From Dactylosporangium siamense (GTDB taxonomy: Bacteria > Actinomycetota > Actinomycetes > Mycobacteriales > Micromonosporaceae): 64,000 nt of DNA. A model generated the notes under the pieces. That model did not search any database and was not told where the DNA came from. It saw only the letters and a program-made list of their open reading frames with translations. Below are positions 51,493 through 59,763 of the stretch, one piece after another. Location of the stretch: positions 62,001 to 126,000 of the forward strand of contig NZ_BONQ01000126.1 in the NCBI RefSeq assembly GCF_016862795.1. Direction: 5' to 3'. The position numbers and the translations under genes were made by a program. Every line of letters begins with the position of its first letter. Positions within the stretch are counted from its first letter, which is position 1.

Positions 51493-53103
51493 GTGAAATT
51501 TCAGCTGCTCGGACCGGTTACAGTGCGATGCGGTGCGGAGTCCCTGCCGCTCGGACCCGGCAAACAACGGGCGCTGCTGGTGGCGTTGCTGCTCGACCGG
51601 GGCCATGTCGTGCCGATGGAACGGCTCCTCGAAGTGCTGTGGGACGGCGAACCGCCCAACTCGGCCGTCTCCAACATCCGCACGTACGCCTCCCGGCTGC
51701 GCGGCACGATCATCGACGGGTGGCGGCGCCCCCGGGTGCACGGCCGCACCCCCGGATACCTGATCGAGGTCGACGACGACGAACTGGACACGGCCGTCTT
51801 CGCGAACCTGGCCGGCGCCGGCCACGCCGCACTCGCCGACGGCAAGGCCGACCGGGCGGCGACGTACTTCCGGGACGCGCTGGACCTCTGGCACGGCGCG
51901 GCGGGTGAGGACGTGCCGCGCTCCAGGTGCCTCGACCGGCGGCTGTCCGCGCTGGACGAGCAGCGCCTCGTGGTCGTCGAAGAGTGGATCAACGCGCGGC
52001 AGCAGACGCATGGCGACGCGGACCTGATCGCCGACCTGCGCCAGCTCACCGAGAGCCACCCGCTGCGGGAACGGCTCTGGGGGCAACTGGTGCTGGCGTT
52101 GTACCGGGTCGGTGACGTCGGCGCCGCGCTGGCCGCGTTCCAGCGGGCCCGCACCGTGCTGATCGAGGATCTCGGCGTCGAACCCGGGCCGGACCTGGTC
52201 CAGTTGCACCAGGCCGTGCTGGCCCGGGACCCGGCGCTGGGCGGGCCGGTCGCGCATCCCCGGGCGCTGCGGCGGCCGGTCGGCGCGCCGCGGCCCGTGG
52301 TCACCATCTGGACGCCGCGGGAACTGCCGGTCACGGCACCGACGCTGATCGGGCGGGACCGGGAGGTCGCCTCGGTCGTCGCCACCGTCGCGACGCGCTG
52401 CGGCGAGGGCACGGTGCCGGCCGGGGAGCCGGTGGGGATGCCGGCCGGCGTGCCTGCGGGGATGCCGACCGTCGTGGCGATCCACGGGCCGAGCGGGGCC
52501 GGCGCGTCGGCGGTCGCGATCCGGGCCGCGACGGAGCTGATCCCGGTGTTCCCCGACGGTCAGCTGTACGCCGACCTGCGCACGGCGGGTGCGGCACAGG
52601 TGCTCGGCTGGTTCCTGCGGGCCCTGGGCACCCCGGCGGGCCAGGTGCCCAGCGACGTCGAGGAGGCGGCGGCCCGGTTCCGTTCCGCGTCGGCGGACCG
52701 GCGATTACTCGTCCTGCTGGACAACGCCACCGACGAGGCGCAGGTGCGGCCGCTACTGAGCGCGACGAGCGGCAGCGCCGCCATCGTCACCAGCGCGCGG
52801 AAGCTCGCGGCGCTGGACGCGACCGCGCACGTCGAGGTGGCGCCGCTGGGCGACGACGACGCGATCCGTCTGCTGGCCACATTGTCGGGCACGGGCATCC
52901 GCTCGGCGGCCAACCCTTCGCTGCAGACGCTCGTCGAGCTGTGCGGTGGCCTGCCGCTCGCGCTGCGCATCGTGGCGGCCCGGCTGGCCAGCGCCCCCGA
53001 CGTGCCCCTCGAACGGATCGCCGCGGAGCTGGTCACCGAGCGCCACCGCTTCCGCGCGCTGTCCTGCGGTGACCTGCGCATCTCGTACCGGTCCGCGGCC
53101 TGA
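51493..53103 (+). CDS. SARP-type regulator (BTAD) with degenerate NTPase domain
   Basis: This 536-residue protein begins with the OmpR-like DNA-binding domain of SARPs (KFQLLGPVTVRCGAESLPLG, residues 2-95), then the bacterial transcriptional activation domain (about 96-245, with ESHPLRERLWGQLVLALYRV and DLGVEPGPDL). An NB-ARC-like region follows from about 285, but its Walker A reads HGPSGAGASA (331-340) without the Lys of GKS. Walker B LLVLLDNA is present. The protein stops soon after the NB-ARC part, whereas AfsR-like proteins continue with TPRs. SARPs activate antibiotic and peptide genes; this one probably controls the adjacent locus. Confidence 0.88.
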   Translation: MKFQLLGPVTVRCGAESLPLGPGKQRALLVALLLDRGHVVPMERLLEVLWDGEPPNSAVSNIRTYASRLRGTIIDGWRRPRVHGRTPGYLIEVDDDELDTAVFANLAGAGHAALADGKADRAATYFRDALDLWHGAAGEDVPRSRCLDRRLSALDEQRLVVVEEWINARQQTHGDADLIADLRQLTESHPLRERLWGQLVLALYRVGDVGAALAAFQRARTVLIEDLGVEPGPDLVQLHQAVLARDPALGGPVAHPRALRRPVGAPRPVVTIWTPRELPVTAPTLIGRDREVASVVATVATRCGEGTVPAGEPVGMPAGVPAGMPTVVAIHGPSGAGASAVAIRAATELIPVFPDGQLYADLRTAGAAQVLGWFLRALGTPAGQVPSDVEEAAARFRSASADRRLLVLLDNATDEAQVRPLLSATSGSAAIVTSARKLAALDATAHVEVAPLGDDDAIRLLATLSGTGIRSAANPSLQTLVELCGGLPLALRIVAARLASAPDVPLERIAAELVTERHRFRALSCGDLRISYRSAA

Positions 53104-53202
53104 CACCGGCGGCGCCACGTCGGCTTCGTCAGCGACATCGGGACCCGTTCGCCGGCGAGCGCGGGTCCCACCAGCCGGTCGATGCGCGCTATCGTCTCGG
53201 TC

Positions 53203-53814
53203 ATGTTGCGTCGGATCATGGCCATGGCCTCGTGTGGTGTCGTCCTCGCCGGCTGCAATGGACCGGCCGGAGCTGGCACCGCACAGCCCACGGCATCGCC
53301 GGCGCAACGCTCGATTCAGGCCCGCTGGTGGGAGTGGGCCGCCACCGAAGCCGTCGACACGAATCCGGTTGCCGACCGCACCGGCACTCACTGCGCACGC
53401 AACCAGTCCGGTGACGTGTGGTTCCTTGCCGGCACGTTCGGCGGTCAGGTGCAGCGGCGTTGCACTGTGCCGCTCGGCGTGCGACTTGTCGCGCCCGCGA
53501 TCAACCTGGTCAGTGGCGAAGAAGACGACTGCCGCAGCTACATGGCCGGCGTCACCGGCACGATCCAGCTCGACGGCGCGGAGGTGCCTCTCGAGCGGAT
53601 CGAGCACGAAGCCATCACGTTCATCGCCGGGCCGGGCAACCCGGTCACCGACACCTCGGGCAAGACCCGAGGTGTCGCATGCGGACTCTGGGCCCGGATC
53701 GATCCACCCGGTGCAGGCGAGCACAAGGTCCGCATCCAAGGGAAGTCGGGCACCTTCGAGGTGGATGCGCAGTACACGTTGGTGGTGACGGTAACGAGCC
53801 AGTCCGCGGCGTGA
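53203..53814 (+). CDS. Putative lipoprotein, about 203 aa
   Basis: The N-terminus MLRRIMAMASCGVVLAGCNG has a lipobox LAGC, with lipidation at Cys18. The mature part begins with a short Pro/Ser linker and then WWEWAATEAVDTNPVADRTG, HCARNQSGDVWFLAGTFGG and a final beta-rich domain. Three or four cysteines (GTHCAR, RRCTV, DDCRS, VACGL) may pair. An upstream ATG at 53182 would add seven residues; neither start has a clear ribosome site. The family resembles unnamed actinobacterial secreted proteins. No role in the peptide locus is evident. Confidence 0.6.
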   Translation: MLRRIMAMASCGVVLAGCNGPAGAGTAQPTASPAQRSIQARWWEWAATEAVDTNPVADRTGTHCARNQSGDVWFLAGTFGGQVQRRCTVPLGVRLVAPAINLVSGEEDDCRSYMAGVTGTIQLDGAEVPLERIEHEAITFIAGPGNPVTDTSGKTRGVACGLWARIDPPGAGEHKVRIQGKSGTFEVDAQYTLVVTVTSQSAA

Positions 53815-53831
53815 GCGGACATGGTCCCTGC

Positions 53832-54317
53832 CTATGCACGGTCCGGGCTGCCTCCCGCATGCTGATCCATGCCAGGATCCGAATTCGCCCAATGGAAGCG
53901 TGGCTGCACGACGAGCAACCCCATCACGATGTGCATCAGCATCACGGCCAGTAGCGCCCTCGTGTCACCGGCCGTGCCCAACAGGGTAAGCGCCAGCGCG
54001 GGCAGCACGAACACTCCGAGTGCGGACAGGCGAAACCAGAACCGTTGCAGGTCCGCCGCCACGGCCCGCAGCAGCATCAGCTCACCGGCAGCCAGCACTA
54101 CAGCCGCGATATGCAGCGGCATCGTCCAGACGACACCAAGGATCACGACCCCGATGATGCTGAACGCGCGGTCGCCCTCCGCTGCCGCGAGCATCGACAG
54201 CGTGCCGAGGTCGAGTGCGATGTAGACAAGGACGTGCCCGGACAGCCACAAGCACCATGACGCATCTTCGATCCTGCGCAGGGTTGAGCACCGGGAAACG
54301 AAGGCAGGGGACGTCAT
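53832..54317 (-). CDS. Four-helix membrane protein, 161 aa
   Basis: Four hydrophobic stretches are visible: LSGHVLVYIALDLGTLSML, FSIIGVVILGVVWTMPLHIAA, ALGVFVLPALALTLLG and ALLAVMLMHIVMGLLVV. The N-terminus is short and hydrophilic. No motif is recognised. It is convergent with the lipoprotein gene, 18 bp between stops. Function unknown. Confidence 0.55.
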   Translation of the reverse strand: MTSPAFVSRCSTLRRIEDASWCLWLSGHVLVYIALDLGTLSMLAAAEGDRAFSIIGVVILGVVWTMPLHIAAVVLAAGELMLLRAVAADLQRFWFRLSALGVFVLPALALTLLGTAGDTRALLAVMLMHIVMGLLVVQPRFHWANSDPGMDQHAGGSPDRA

Positions 54318-54448
54318 GCGATCACCGCAACATGCGGTGGCCTACCGCGCCGGTGCGTTGGTGCGTCCAGATCGGCTGCCCCGCGCCGGCCGACCCGTTC
54401 TTGAACACGTTCATATTCTGCACCTGGGCTTGGCCCTGACGCAACAAA

Positions 54449-54465
54449 GTGGGTCCGGAACCCAC
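54449..54465 (-). terminator. Hairpin terminator after the Nramp-like gene
   Basis: GTGGGT and ACCCAC form a 6-bp stem with a 5-base centre, 20 bp beyond the stop of the minus-strand transporter. Read on that strand it is followed by TTTGTTG, so it fits a factor-independent terminator. Confidence 0.55.
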
Positions 54466-54484
54466 CGAGCCACCACGTCCCTGC

Positions 54485-55939
54485 TCAGTCGAAGAGCTTG
54501 CCGATCTGATCGCGGAAGGTCAGCGCCGACAGCACCCCGAACAGTGCGATCGACCAGACGAGCGCGACGAGCCGCACACCCCGGACCCGGATCGGTGCGG
54601 GCAGGATCCTGCGATTGATCAGGATCAGCAGACCGGAGTACAGGAACATCATGAAACCACCGACGACGGCCGCGATGACCAGCAGCAGGATCGGCTGGCT
54701 GAAACCCACCAGCAGCACGACGACGCCCAGACCGACGAGACCCCAGACGAGCCAGGCATAGACCTTGCTCTCGTTGGCCTCCCGCGCATAGGAGGTCTTG
54801 ATGACGTCGGCCGCCAGCCGGCTGGTGTAGTCGACGATGCCGAGGGCGGCAGCGAACAGCGAGAACGCCCCCACACCCCAGAAGAGGTACCGGAACCACG
54901 ACCCGACCCGGTCTCCCAGCACCTGTCCCTCGGTCTCCAGGAACCCGATGTTGTTGGCCAGACCCTCGCGCCCGAAAACGGTGGAGTACGCCAGCAACGA
55001 CGTGAACAGAATCGTCACGAACGTGATGAGGACGAACGTGACCAGCTGTTCGACGTTGGCGAACCGCCACCAGCCGCGCCACCGCCTGAGGTTTTCCGAG
55101 GTGGGCGCGAAGACGTAGCCGGTGCTCGGCGCGGCCTCCGGCTGCCCGGTCACGGGACTGACGAGCCGCGGAACGTAGGTGCCCATCCCGTACCGCTTGT
55201 CCCGGATCCAGTTCGACTGCACGAGATTCTGCCCACCACCGGCCCCGGCGAACGCCAACGCGCCGAGCAGCAGCGCGAAGCCCAACTCGTCCACCGGGAT
55301 CCGCGGCTGCGTCACGATCCGGGGGGCGTCGCTCCACGTCGCCGCCCCGATGGCCACGACAGCCGCGACGACGAACAGGGTCAGCACCGCGGCCACCTTG
55401 AGCATCTGCGCCCGTTCGAGCGCCACGTACACCACCGGCGCCAGCGTCAGGATCAACCCGATCACGACCAGCATGACCATCGCGATCCAGCGCGGCTCGC
55501 CGCCGAACAGGTACGTGGTCAGGGTCGCCGAGCTGGTGACCCATCCGGGCCACAGATTGGCGAAGTAGGTCAGCACCGCGAAGACCAGCCCCCAGTGCCG
55601 CCAGTAACGGCTGAACCCGGTGAGCGCGGTCTCCCCGGTGGCGAGCGTGTACCGCTCGATCTCCATGTTGAGGAAGTACTGCGTGACCAGCCCCACCATC
55701 GCCGCCCACACGAAGACCAACCCGACCTGCGAGGCGATGAACGGGAACAGAATGAACTCCCCGGACGCCAGCCCGACCCCTGCGGCGATGATGCCCGGAC
55801 CGATCATCCGCCAGTAGCGCCGGGGCTCCTCAGGCATCTCCCTGACCTGAGGCCGGGGCAGGTGTCGACTCGGAAAGGCATCCGCGACAGTCGCTGATCC
55901 GATGTCGCGGGGCAGGTCCGCACGCTCGCTGGTCGCCAC
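54485..55939 (-). CDS. Nramp-like membrane transporter
   Basis: This 484-residue protein has 10-11 membrane helices. The first contains IGPGIIAAGVGLASGEFILF, in the place of the DPGN metal-binding motif of Nramp manganese and iron transporters but with a different sequence, so it belongs to the Nramp-related group of uncertain substrate. Other conserved parts are FLNMEIERYTLATGETALTG and AGGGQNLVQSNWIRDKRYGM. The GTG at 55939 after GAGGAGGAGAT is preferred; an ATG at 55993 is possible. It is a single gene followed by a hairpin. Transport of a divalent metal should not be assumed. Confidence 0.78.
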   Translation of the reverse strand: MATSERADLPRDIGSATVADAFPSRHLPRPQVREMPEEPRRYWRMIGPGIIAAGVGLASGEFILFPFIASQVGLVFVWAAMVGLVTQYFLNMEIERYTLATGETALTGFSRYWRHWGLVFAVLTYFANLWPGWVTSSATLTTYLFGGEPRWIAMVMLVVIGLILTLAPVVYVALERAQMLKVAAVLTLFVVAAVVAIGAATWSDAPRIVTQPRIPVDELGFALLLGALAFAGAGGGQNLVQSNWIRDKRYGMGTYVPRLVSPVTGQPEAAPSTGYVFAPTSENLRRWRGWWRFANVEQLVTFVLITFVTILFTSLLAYSTVFGREGLANNIGFLETEGQVLGDRVGSWFRYLFWGVGAFSLFAAALGIVDYTSRLAADVIKTSYAREANESKVYAWLVWGLVGLGVVVLLVGFSQPILLLVIAAVVGGFMMFLYSGLLILINRRILPAPIRVRGVRLVALVWSIALFGVLSALTFRDQIGKLFD

Positions 55940-56090
55940 ATCTCCTCCTCGGCCGACATCTATCACGGTCACTTGGATGCCACGCCGTGTCAAACGCTCA
56001 GCCCAAATGGCAGGCCTCCGCGACCGGCCCGGTGCGGGGCAGGCCCGACATTGTGGTCGTCCGAGGGTTGGGCGGCAATGACCGTGGTTG

Positions 56091-57026
56091 TCAACGGGTC
56101 AGCCGTTGCCACCAATCGGTAATTCCGTCGGTGTGGTGGTTGAGCCACCAAATCCAAGGAAGCTGCTGCGACAGCGCATTCACAGCCGGCATCGGCAGCC
56201 CATCCAGCACGCTCCGCAACTCTTGCGGCACATCCTCTTCGGTGAGGTTGAGCCAGGCGATCACACCACCGAGCCGGATCCCCACCGGCGAAGCCGGATC
56301 CGACCAGATCGCCCGCGACCACGCCAGTGCCTCCGGAACCCGGTCCAGCTCCCTGAGATGCTGCGCGATGCACAGGACAAGAATCATGCGCACCGCCGCG
56401 TCGGTCTCGGCCGCAAGCCGTCGCCGCAACATTCCGATCAGGCCCTGATCGAGCGGCAAGGCGGTGACCAACACATACGCCGCGAGGCCCCGGACCTGCG
56501 GATCGTCGTCGTCCAGCATGGTGACCAGAAGGTCGGTGTCGCGCCCGACCATCAACCTTGCGGCTCCAACAGCCCAGTTCTCGAAATAGCCAAAGGCGTC
56601 GTAGCCCGGCACCGGTTGCATCGTCCACAGCATCGACGGGCGCATCTCCATCTCCATCGTGAACTCCCGCGACAGGTCCCCGACAAGTTGCAGCACATCA
56701 GCACGCGACCGACACGCCGTATCCGCCGCGATACGGAGCAACATCGGCACGACGAAGGCACCTGACGCACCCGTGTTGCCCTCGCCGCACACCAGCCACC
56801 CGAGACGGGCCAGCGCCTCATCCAGATCAGCGGCGCCGCTCCCACGCACGCCCTCGATCGCATCACGAACCTCGGACGGCAGCAGCCCGTTGTCACGCAA
56901 CGTCTCCCACACCGGGTCGTCCACGTCCAACGGACCGGCCGGGACACCCGCCACGAGCGTCCGCACATCGAACTGGGTCAGCCACGGCAGGTCCCGCTCG
57001 TCAGGCACCCAATCGCCCTGCGCCAC
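56091..57026 (-). CDS. HEAT-like helical protein, 311 aa
   Basis: This soluble acidic protein is built of helical repeats such as DDDDPQVRGLAAYVLVTAL, LIGMLRRRLAAETDAAVRMI and ALAWSRAIWSDPASPVGIRL. It begins MAQGDWVPDERDLPWLTQFD. The repeats are like those of HEAT-type immunity and scaffold proteins. It is flanked by an insertion-sequence fragment upstream, and an SpvB/TcB toxin gene lies about 2.7 kb away, so an immunity role is conceivable but not shown. No signal peptide is present. Confidence 0.65.
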   Translation of the reverse strand: MAQGDWVPDERDLPWLTQFDVRTLVAGVPAGPLDVDDPVWETLRDNGLLPSEVRDAIEGVRGSGAADLDEALARLGWLVCGEGNTGASGAFVVPMLLRIAADTACRSRADVLQLVGDLSREFTMEMEMRPSMLWTMQPVPGYDAFGYFENWAVGAARLMVGRDTDLLVTMLDDDDPQVRGLAAYVLVTALPLDQGLIGMLRRRLAAETDAAVRMILVLCIAQHLRELDRVPEALAWSRAIWSDPASPVGIRLGGVIAWLNLTEEDVPQELRSVLDGLPMPAVNALSQQLPWIWWLNHHTDGITDWWQRLTR

Positions 57027-57226
57027 CCGTCACTCCCTCGTCGGCCATGAACAGCGCGAGATGCCCATCACGGGCTAGCTTCGACCCCAGATCCGCGGCC
57101 CCAGCGGACGGTTGGGACCACTGTGCCAGATCGTCATCGAGCTTCGCCTCGGCAGCAGCTCCGCAATATTCGGTACGCACCCGTGCGGGAAGCCACCGGT
57201 TGGGCAAACACCTGCAGAGCTGTTGA

Positions 57227-57450
57227 TTACCACGTTGACGTGGCGAGGTCGGCTTCCCGAAACCGGGTCCACACGGTGAACCGCCGATGCACCGTCGAGT
57301 GGAACACCCCGAAGAACGCCGCGGGCGGCTTCCGCCACGAACAGCCCGCCTGCACCATGGACGCGATCGCCGCGAGGTCAGCCAGGTCGTCCGCTCGGCG
57401 CTTCCCACCACCCTGAGGACGTTTCGCAGCGAACCACTCTTGGGTCAAAT
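57227..57450 (-). pseudogene. IS5-family transposase N-terminal fragment
   Basis: On the minus strand the frame reads TQEWFAAKRPQGGGKRRADD, LAAIASMVQAGCSWRKPP and HSTVHRRFTVWTRFREADL. This is the N-terminal DUF4096 region of actinobacterial IS5-type transposases, which continues to a DDE core that is absent here. Farther along the same strand (57001-57150) a frame ends LGSKLARDGHLALFMADEGV, possibly the tail of another lost gene. Confidence 0.7.
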
Positions 57451-57490
57451 ACGGTGGCGGCCGGGGCGGCCTGCCCGCAAGGATCGACCT

Positions 57491-58321
57491 GTGATCGACC
57501 GGATTCATTGCCTGACGCTCGACGATCTCCCTGACTGCCTCGCTCTGGCCCAGGACCGCGAGTGGCTGCCCGAGGAGCACAAGTGGCGGCTGCTGTTCGA
57601 CGTCGGCACCGTGTACGGCCTTCGCAACGAGGCCGGCGAACTGGTCGGCACCGCGATCCTCACCCGGTACGGCACCCGACTCGCGGCGATCAGCATGGTG
57701 CTCGTCGCGGCCCGCTACGGCGGCCGGGGCCTCGGCCGACTGCTGATGCAACATGCGCTGGCCGAAGCGGGCGACGCGACGGTGTTCCTCAACGCGACCG
57801 AGCACGGCCGCCCACTCTACGAGAAGCTCGGCTTCGTCTCGGTCGGCACGACCTACACGCATGTGGGTCGATTTGAGCCGTCGGCGGGTCCAGCCGGGTC
57901 GCGACCGGCGGTTCCGGGCGACCTCCCGGCGATCCTCAAGCTCGACGCAGAGGTCAACGGTGCCGATCGCAGCCACCTTGTGGAGCGGCTGCCGGGCTTC
58001 GCCGAGCAGCTCCGCGTTGTCGTGCGAGGACGCGCGGTCAGCGGGTACGCCGGCGCTTGGCGCAACGTCGACAACGTCCTCATCGGCCCCGTCCTCGCAG
58101 CGACCGTCAACGACGCGAAGACGTTGATCGCCGATCTCGCCGCAACGATCCGCGGACCGGTGCGACTCGACCTCGACGACCAGTATCCGCAGCTGCGCGA
58201 ATGGGCGACGCAGCATGCAGTCCCGGTACGGAACTCCACGGCCGTGATGGTGCGCGGCGCCCGACCGTTACCGGGTGATCGCGGCCGCTGGTTCATCCCG
58301 GTGATGCAGGCGCTCGGCTGA
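57491..58321 (+). CDS. GNAT-family acetyltransferase, 276 aa
   Basis: The N-terminal GNAT domain has the acetyl-CoA loop RYGGRGLGRLLM (near residues 74-85) and ends GRPLYEKLGFVSVG. The second half (from about residue 130) resembles the C-terminal domain seen in two-domain GNAT proteins (SGYAGAWRNVDNVLIGPVLA). The GTG at 57491 is chosen; the frame is open upstream through the IS5 fragment on the other strand, which is not coding. It acetylates an amine of unknown identity. Confidence 0.8.
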   Translation: MIDRIHCLTLDDLPDCLALAQDREWLPEEHKWRLLFDVGTVYGLRNEAGELVGTAILTRYGTRLAAISMVLVAARYGGRGLGRLLMQHALAEAGDATVFLNATEHGRPLYEKLGFVSVGTTYTHVGRFEPSAGPAGSRPAVPGDLPAILKLDAEVNGADRSHLVERLPGFAEQLRVVVRGRAVSGYAGAWRNVDNVLIGPVLAATVNDAKTLIADLAATIRGPVRLDLDDQYPQLREWATQHAVPVRNSTAVMVRGARPLPGDRGRWFIPVMQALG

Positions 58322-58348
58322 ACACGAGTTGGCGCCCGGTTACTGGCA

Positions 58349-59013
58349 ATGCCGCACTGCCGGACGGTTGACAGCACCACGGGCTTCCCGCGATGCTCAC
58401 CGCGCGGGACACCGTCGCGTCCGGCCGTGGCGGTCAGGTCAGTGCCGGTGGCGGCGCGGCAGCCCGCCCCGACAACACCTCCGACGGCGTCGAGCGCCGT
58501 CCCCTCGGCCCCCGTCCCGGTGCCTGCCGTCACTGCCGGCACCGGCCCGGCCGGATCGTTGCGCACCACTGAGTCGGCCATGGTTGCGTTGACCTTCGAC
58601 GACGGCCCGTGGGAGGACACCCCCGCGGTGCTGGACCTGTTGGCCCAGCACCACATCAAGGCGACGTTCTGCATGGTCGGCAGGCAGGTCGCCGCGCACG
58701 CCGCACTGGTACAGCGGATGGCGGCCGAGGGACACACCCTGTGCAACCACACGTGGAGCCACGACGAGATGCTGCCGTCCCGCCCCGCCGACCGGATCAG
58801 GACCGAGCTGCAACGCACCAACGACGCGATCCACGCGGTCGTACCCGGTGCGCCGATCCGCTACTACCGCGCCCCCGGTGGCAACTTCACGCCGCAGGTC
58901 GTGAGCGTCGCGGCCGGCATACCGTCACCGCGCTGCGAACGATCCTGCCCGACCTGGCCAGCCGGTTCACACTGAACGCCCTCCCGGTCGCCGATCCCGA
59001 TACCAACACCTGA
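58349..59013 (+). pseudogene. Polysaccharide deacetylase (NodB) gene with an internal deletion
   Basis: One frame begins with a Pro/Ala/Thr-rich segment and the NodB domain: VALTFDDGPWEDT (catalytic Asp and metal Asp), NHTWSHDE (two metal His) and YYRAPGGNFTPQV. It then changes frame at about 58915, and the terminal part continues in another frame as HTVTALRTILPDLASRFTLN, ending at 59013. In intact enzymes about 50-60 residues holding the LLHD motif lie between these parts. They are missing, so the enzyme is probably inactive. The signal or membrane segment expected before the Pro-rich part is also lost. Confidence 0.7.
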
Positions 59014-59093
59014 CAGTGCGGCGTCCAGCGGCCAGCACGAACCCGGGCACCAGCGACCCCGCCTCGTGGACATCCGCGACATACGCTCCACTC

Positions 59094-59510
59094 ATGCGCA
59101 CTGTGTTCGTGTTCCCTGCAGGTGAACGAGCCGACACCGTCGCCTCACTTGATCGGCACCTGCCACAGCAGCGCGATCCGTGGACTCTGGCCGGCAACCT
59201 CTACATCAACATCGACGACGAGCAGACCGGCCACCTCTTCGCTGACTGGGACCCCGACGACGTGGCGGTCCTCGAAGCGACCGTCGGACACCGCCCCACC
59301 TGGGCGGTCCAGATCGACATCTCTGGGCGGATCGACGGCACCGCGGAGGTTCACCAACTGGTCGCGCTGCTGCTCGAGGGCGGAGGCGTAGCGATTGACG
59401 ACTACTCCGCCCATCCCTGGACCCTGCAGGAAATCGAGTCCGGAGCCGTGATCGGCAGTCTGCGCTTCTTCGACTCTCGCGCCTACCACGAACTCCACCG
59501 CGAACACTGA
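59094..59510 (+). CDS. Hypothetical protein, 138 aa
   Basis: The ATG at 59094 starts MRTVFVFPAGERADTVASLD, followed by LYINIDDEQTGHLFADWDPD, AVQIDISGRIDGTAEVHQLV and GAVIGSLRFFDSRAYHEL. It is a small acidic alpha/beta cytosolic protein. The frame upstream to 59016 looks non-coding. I do not recognise the family; its form is like immunity proteins. It lies upstream of the toxin-complex gene on the same strand, but 250 bp away. Confidence 0.55.
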   Translation: MRTVFVFPAGERADTVASLDRHLPQQRDPWTLAGNLYINIDDEQTGHLFADWDPDDVAVLEATVGHRPTWAVQIDISGRIDGTAEVHQLVALLLEGGGVAIDDYSAHPWTLQEIESGAVIGSLRFFDSRAYHELHREH

Positions 59511-59763
59511 CGTTCAGGGCTCGGTTGCCGCTCACGCGCAAGTTCAGAGAAGGGACCGGGACGAGGTGGTTACCGTCTCGGGCGTGACATACGCCATGTC
59601 GTGTGACAAGGACTGACACGCCGGAATTCTGGGCCAGGCGCCGGGCCCACTGTCCGGTTGGCGACAGCTCCGCCGGTATCACGGCCGCGGTAGGACGCGT
59701 CCTCTGACCGATGTCCTCGACCGGCGCCGCCGGCCTTGGACCTCCCGGACTGGAGGTCGACAG
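59511..59763. promoter_or_regulatory. Upstream region of the SpvB/TcB gene
   Basis: This 253-bp gap holds no supported gene. The last 15 bp include CTGGAGGTCGACAG, a good ribosome site for the ATG at 59764. I see no clear operator. Confidence 0.45.

Noticed and set aside
54449..55897. 482-codon plus frame opposite the Nramp-like gene
   Set aside because: Antisense shadow with Arg/Asp/His-rich composition; the minus strand has a regular pattern of membrane helices.
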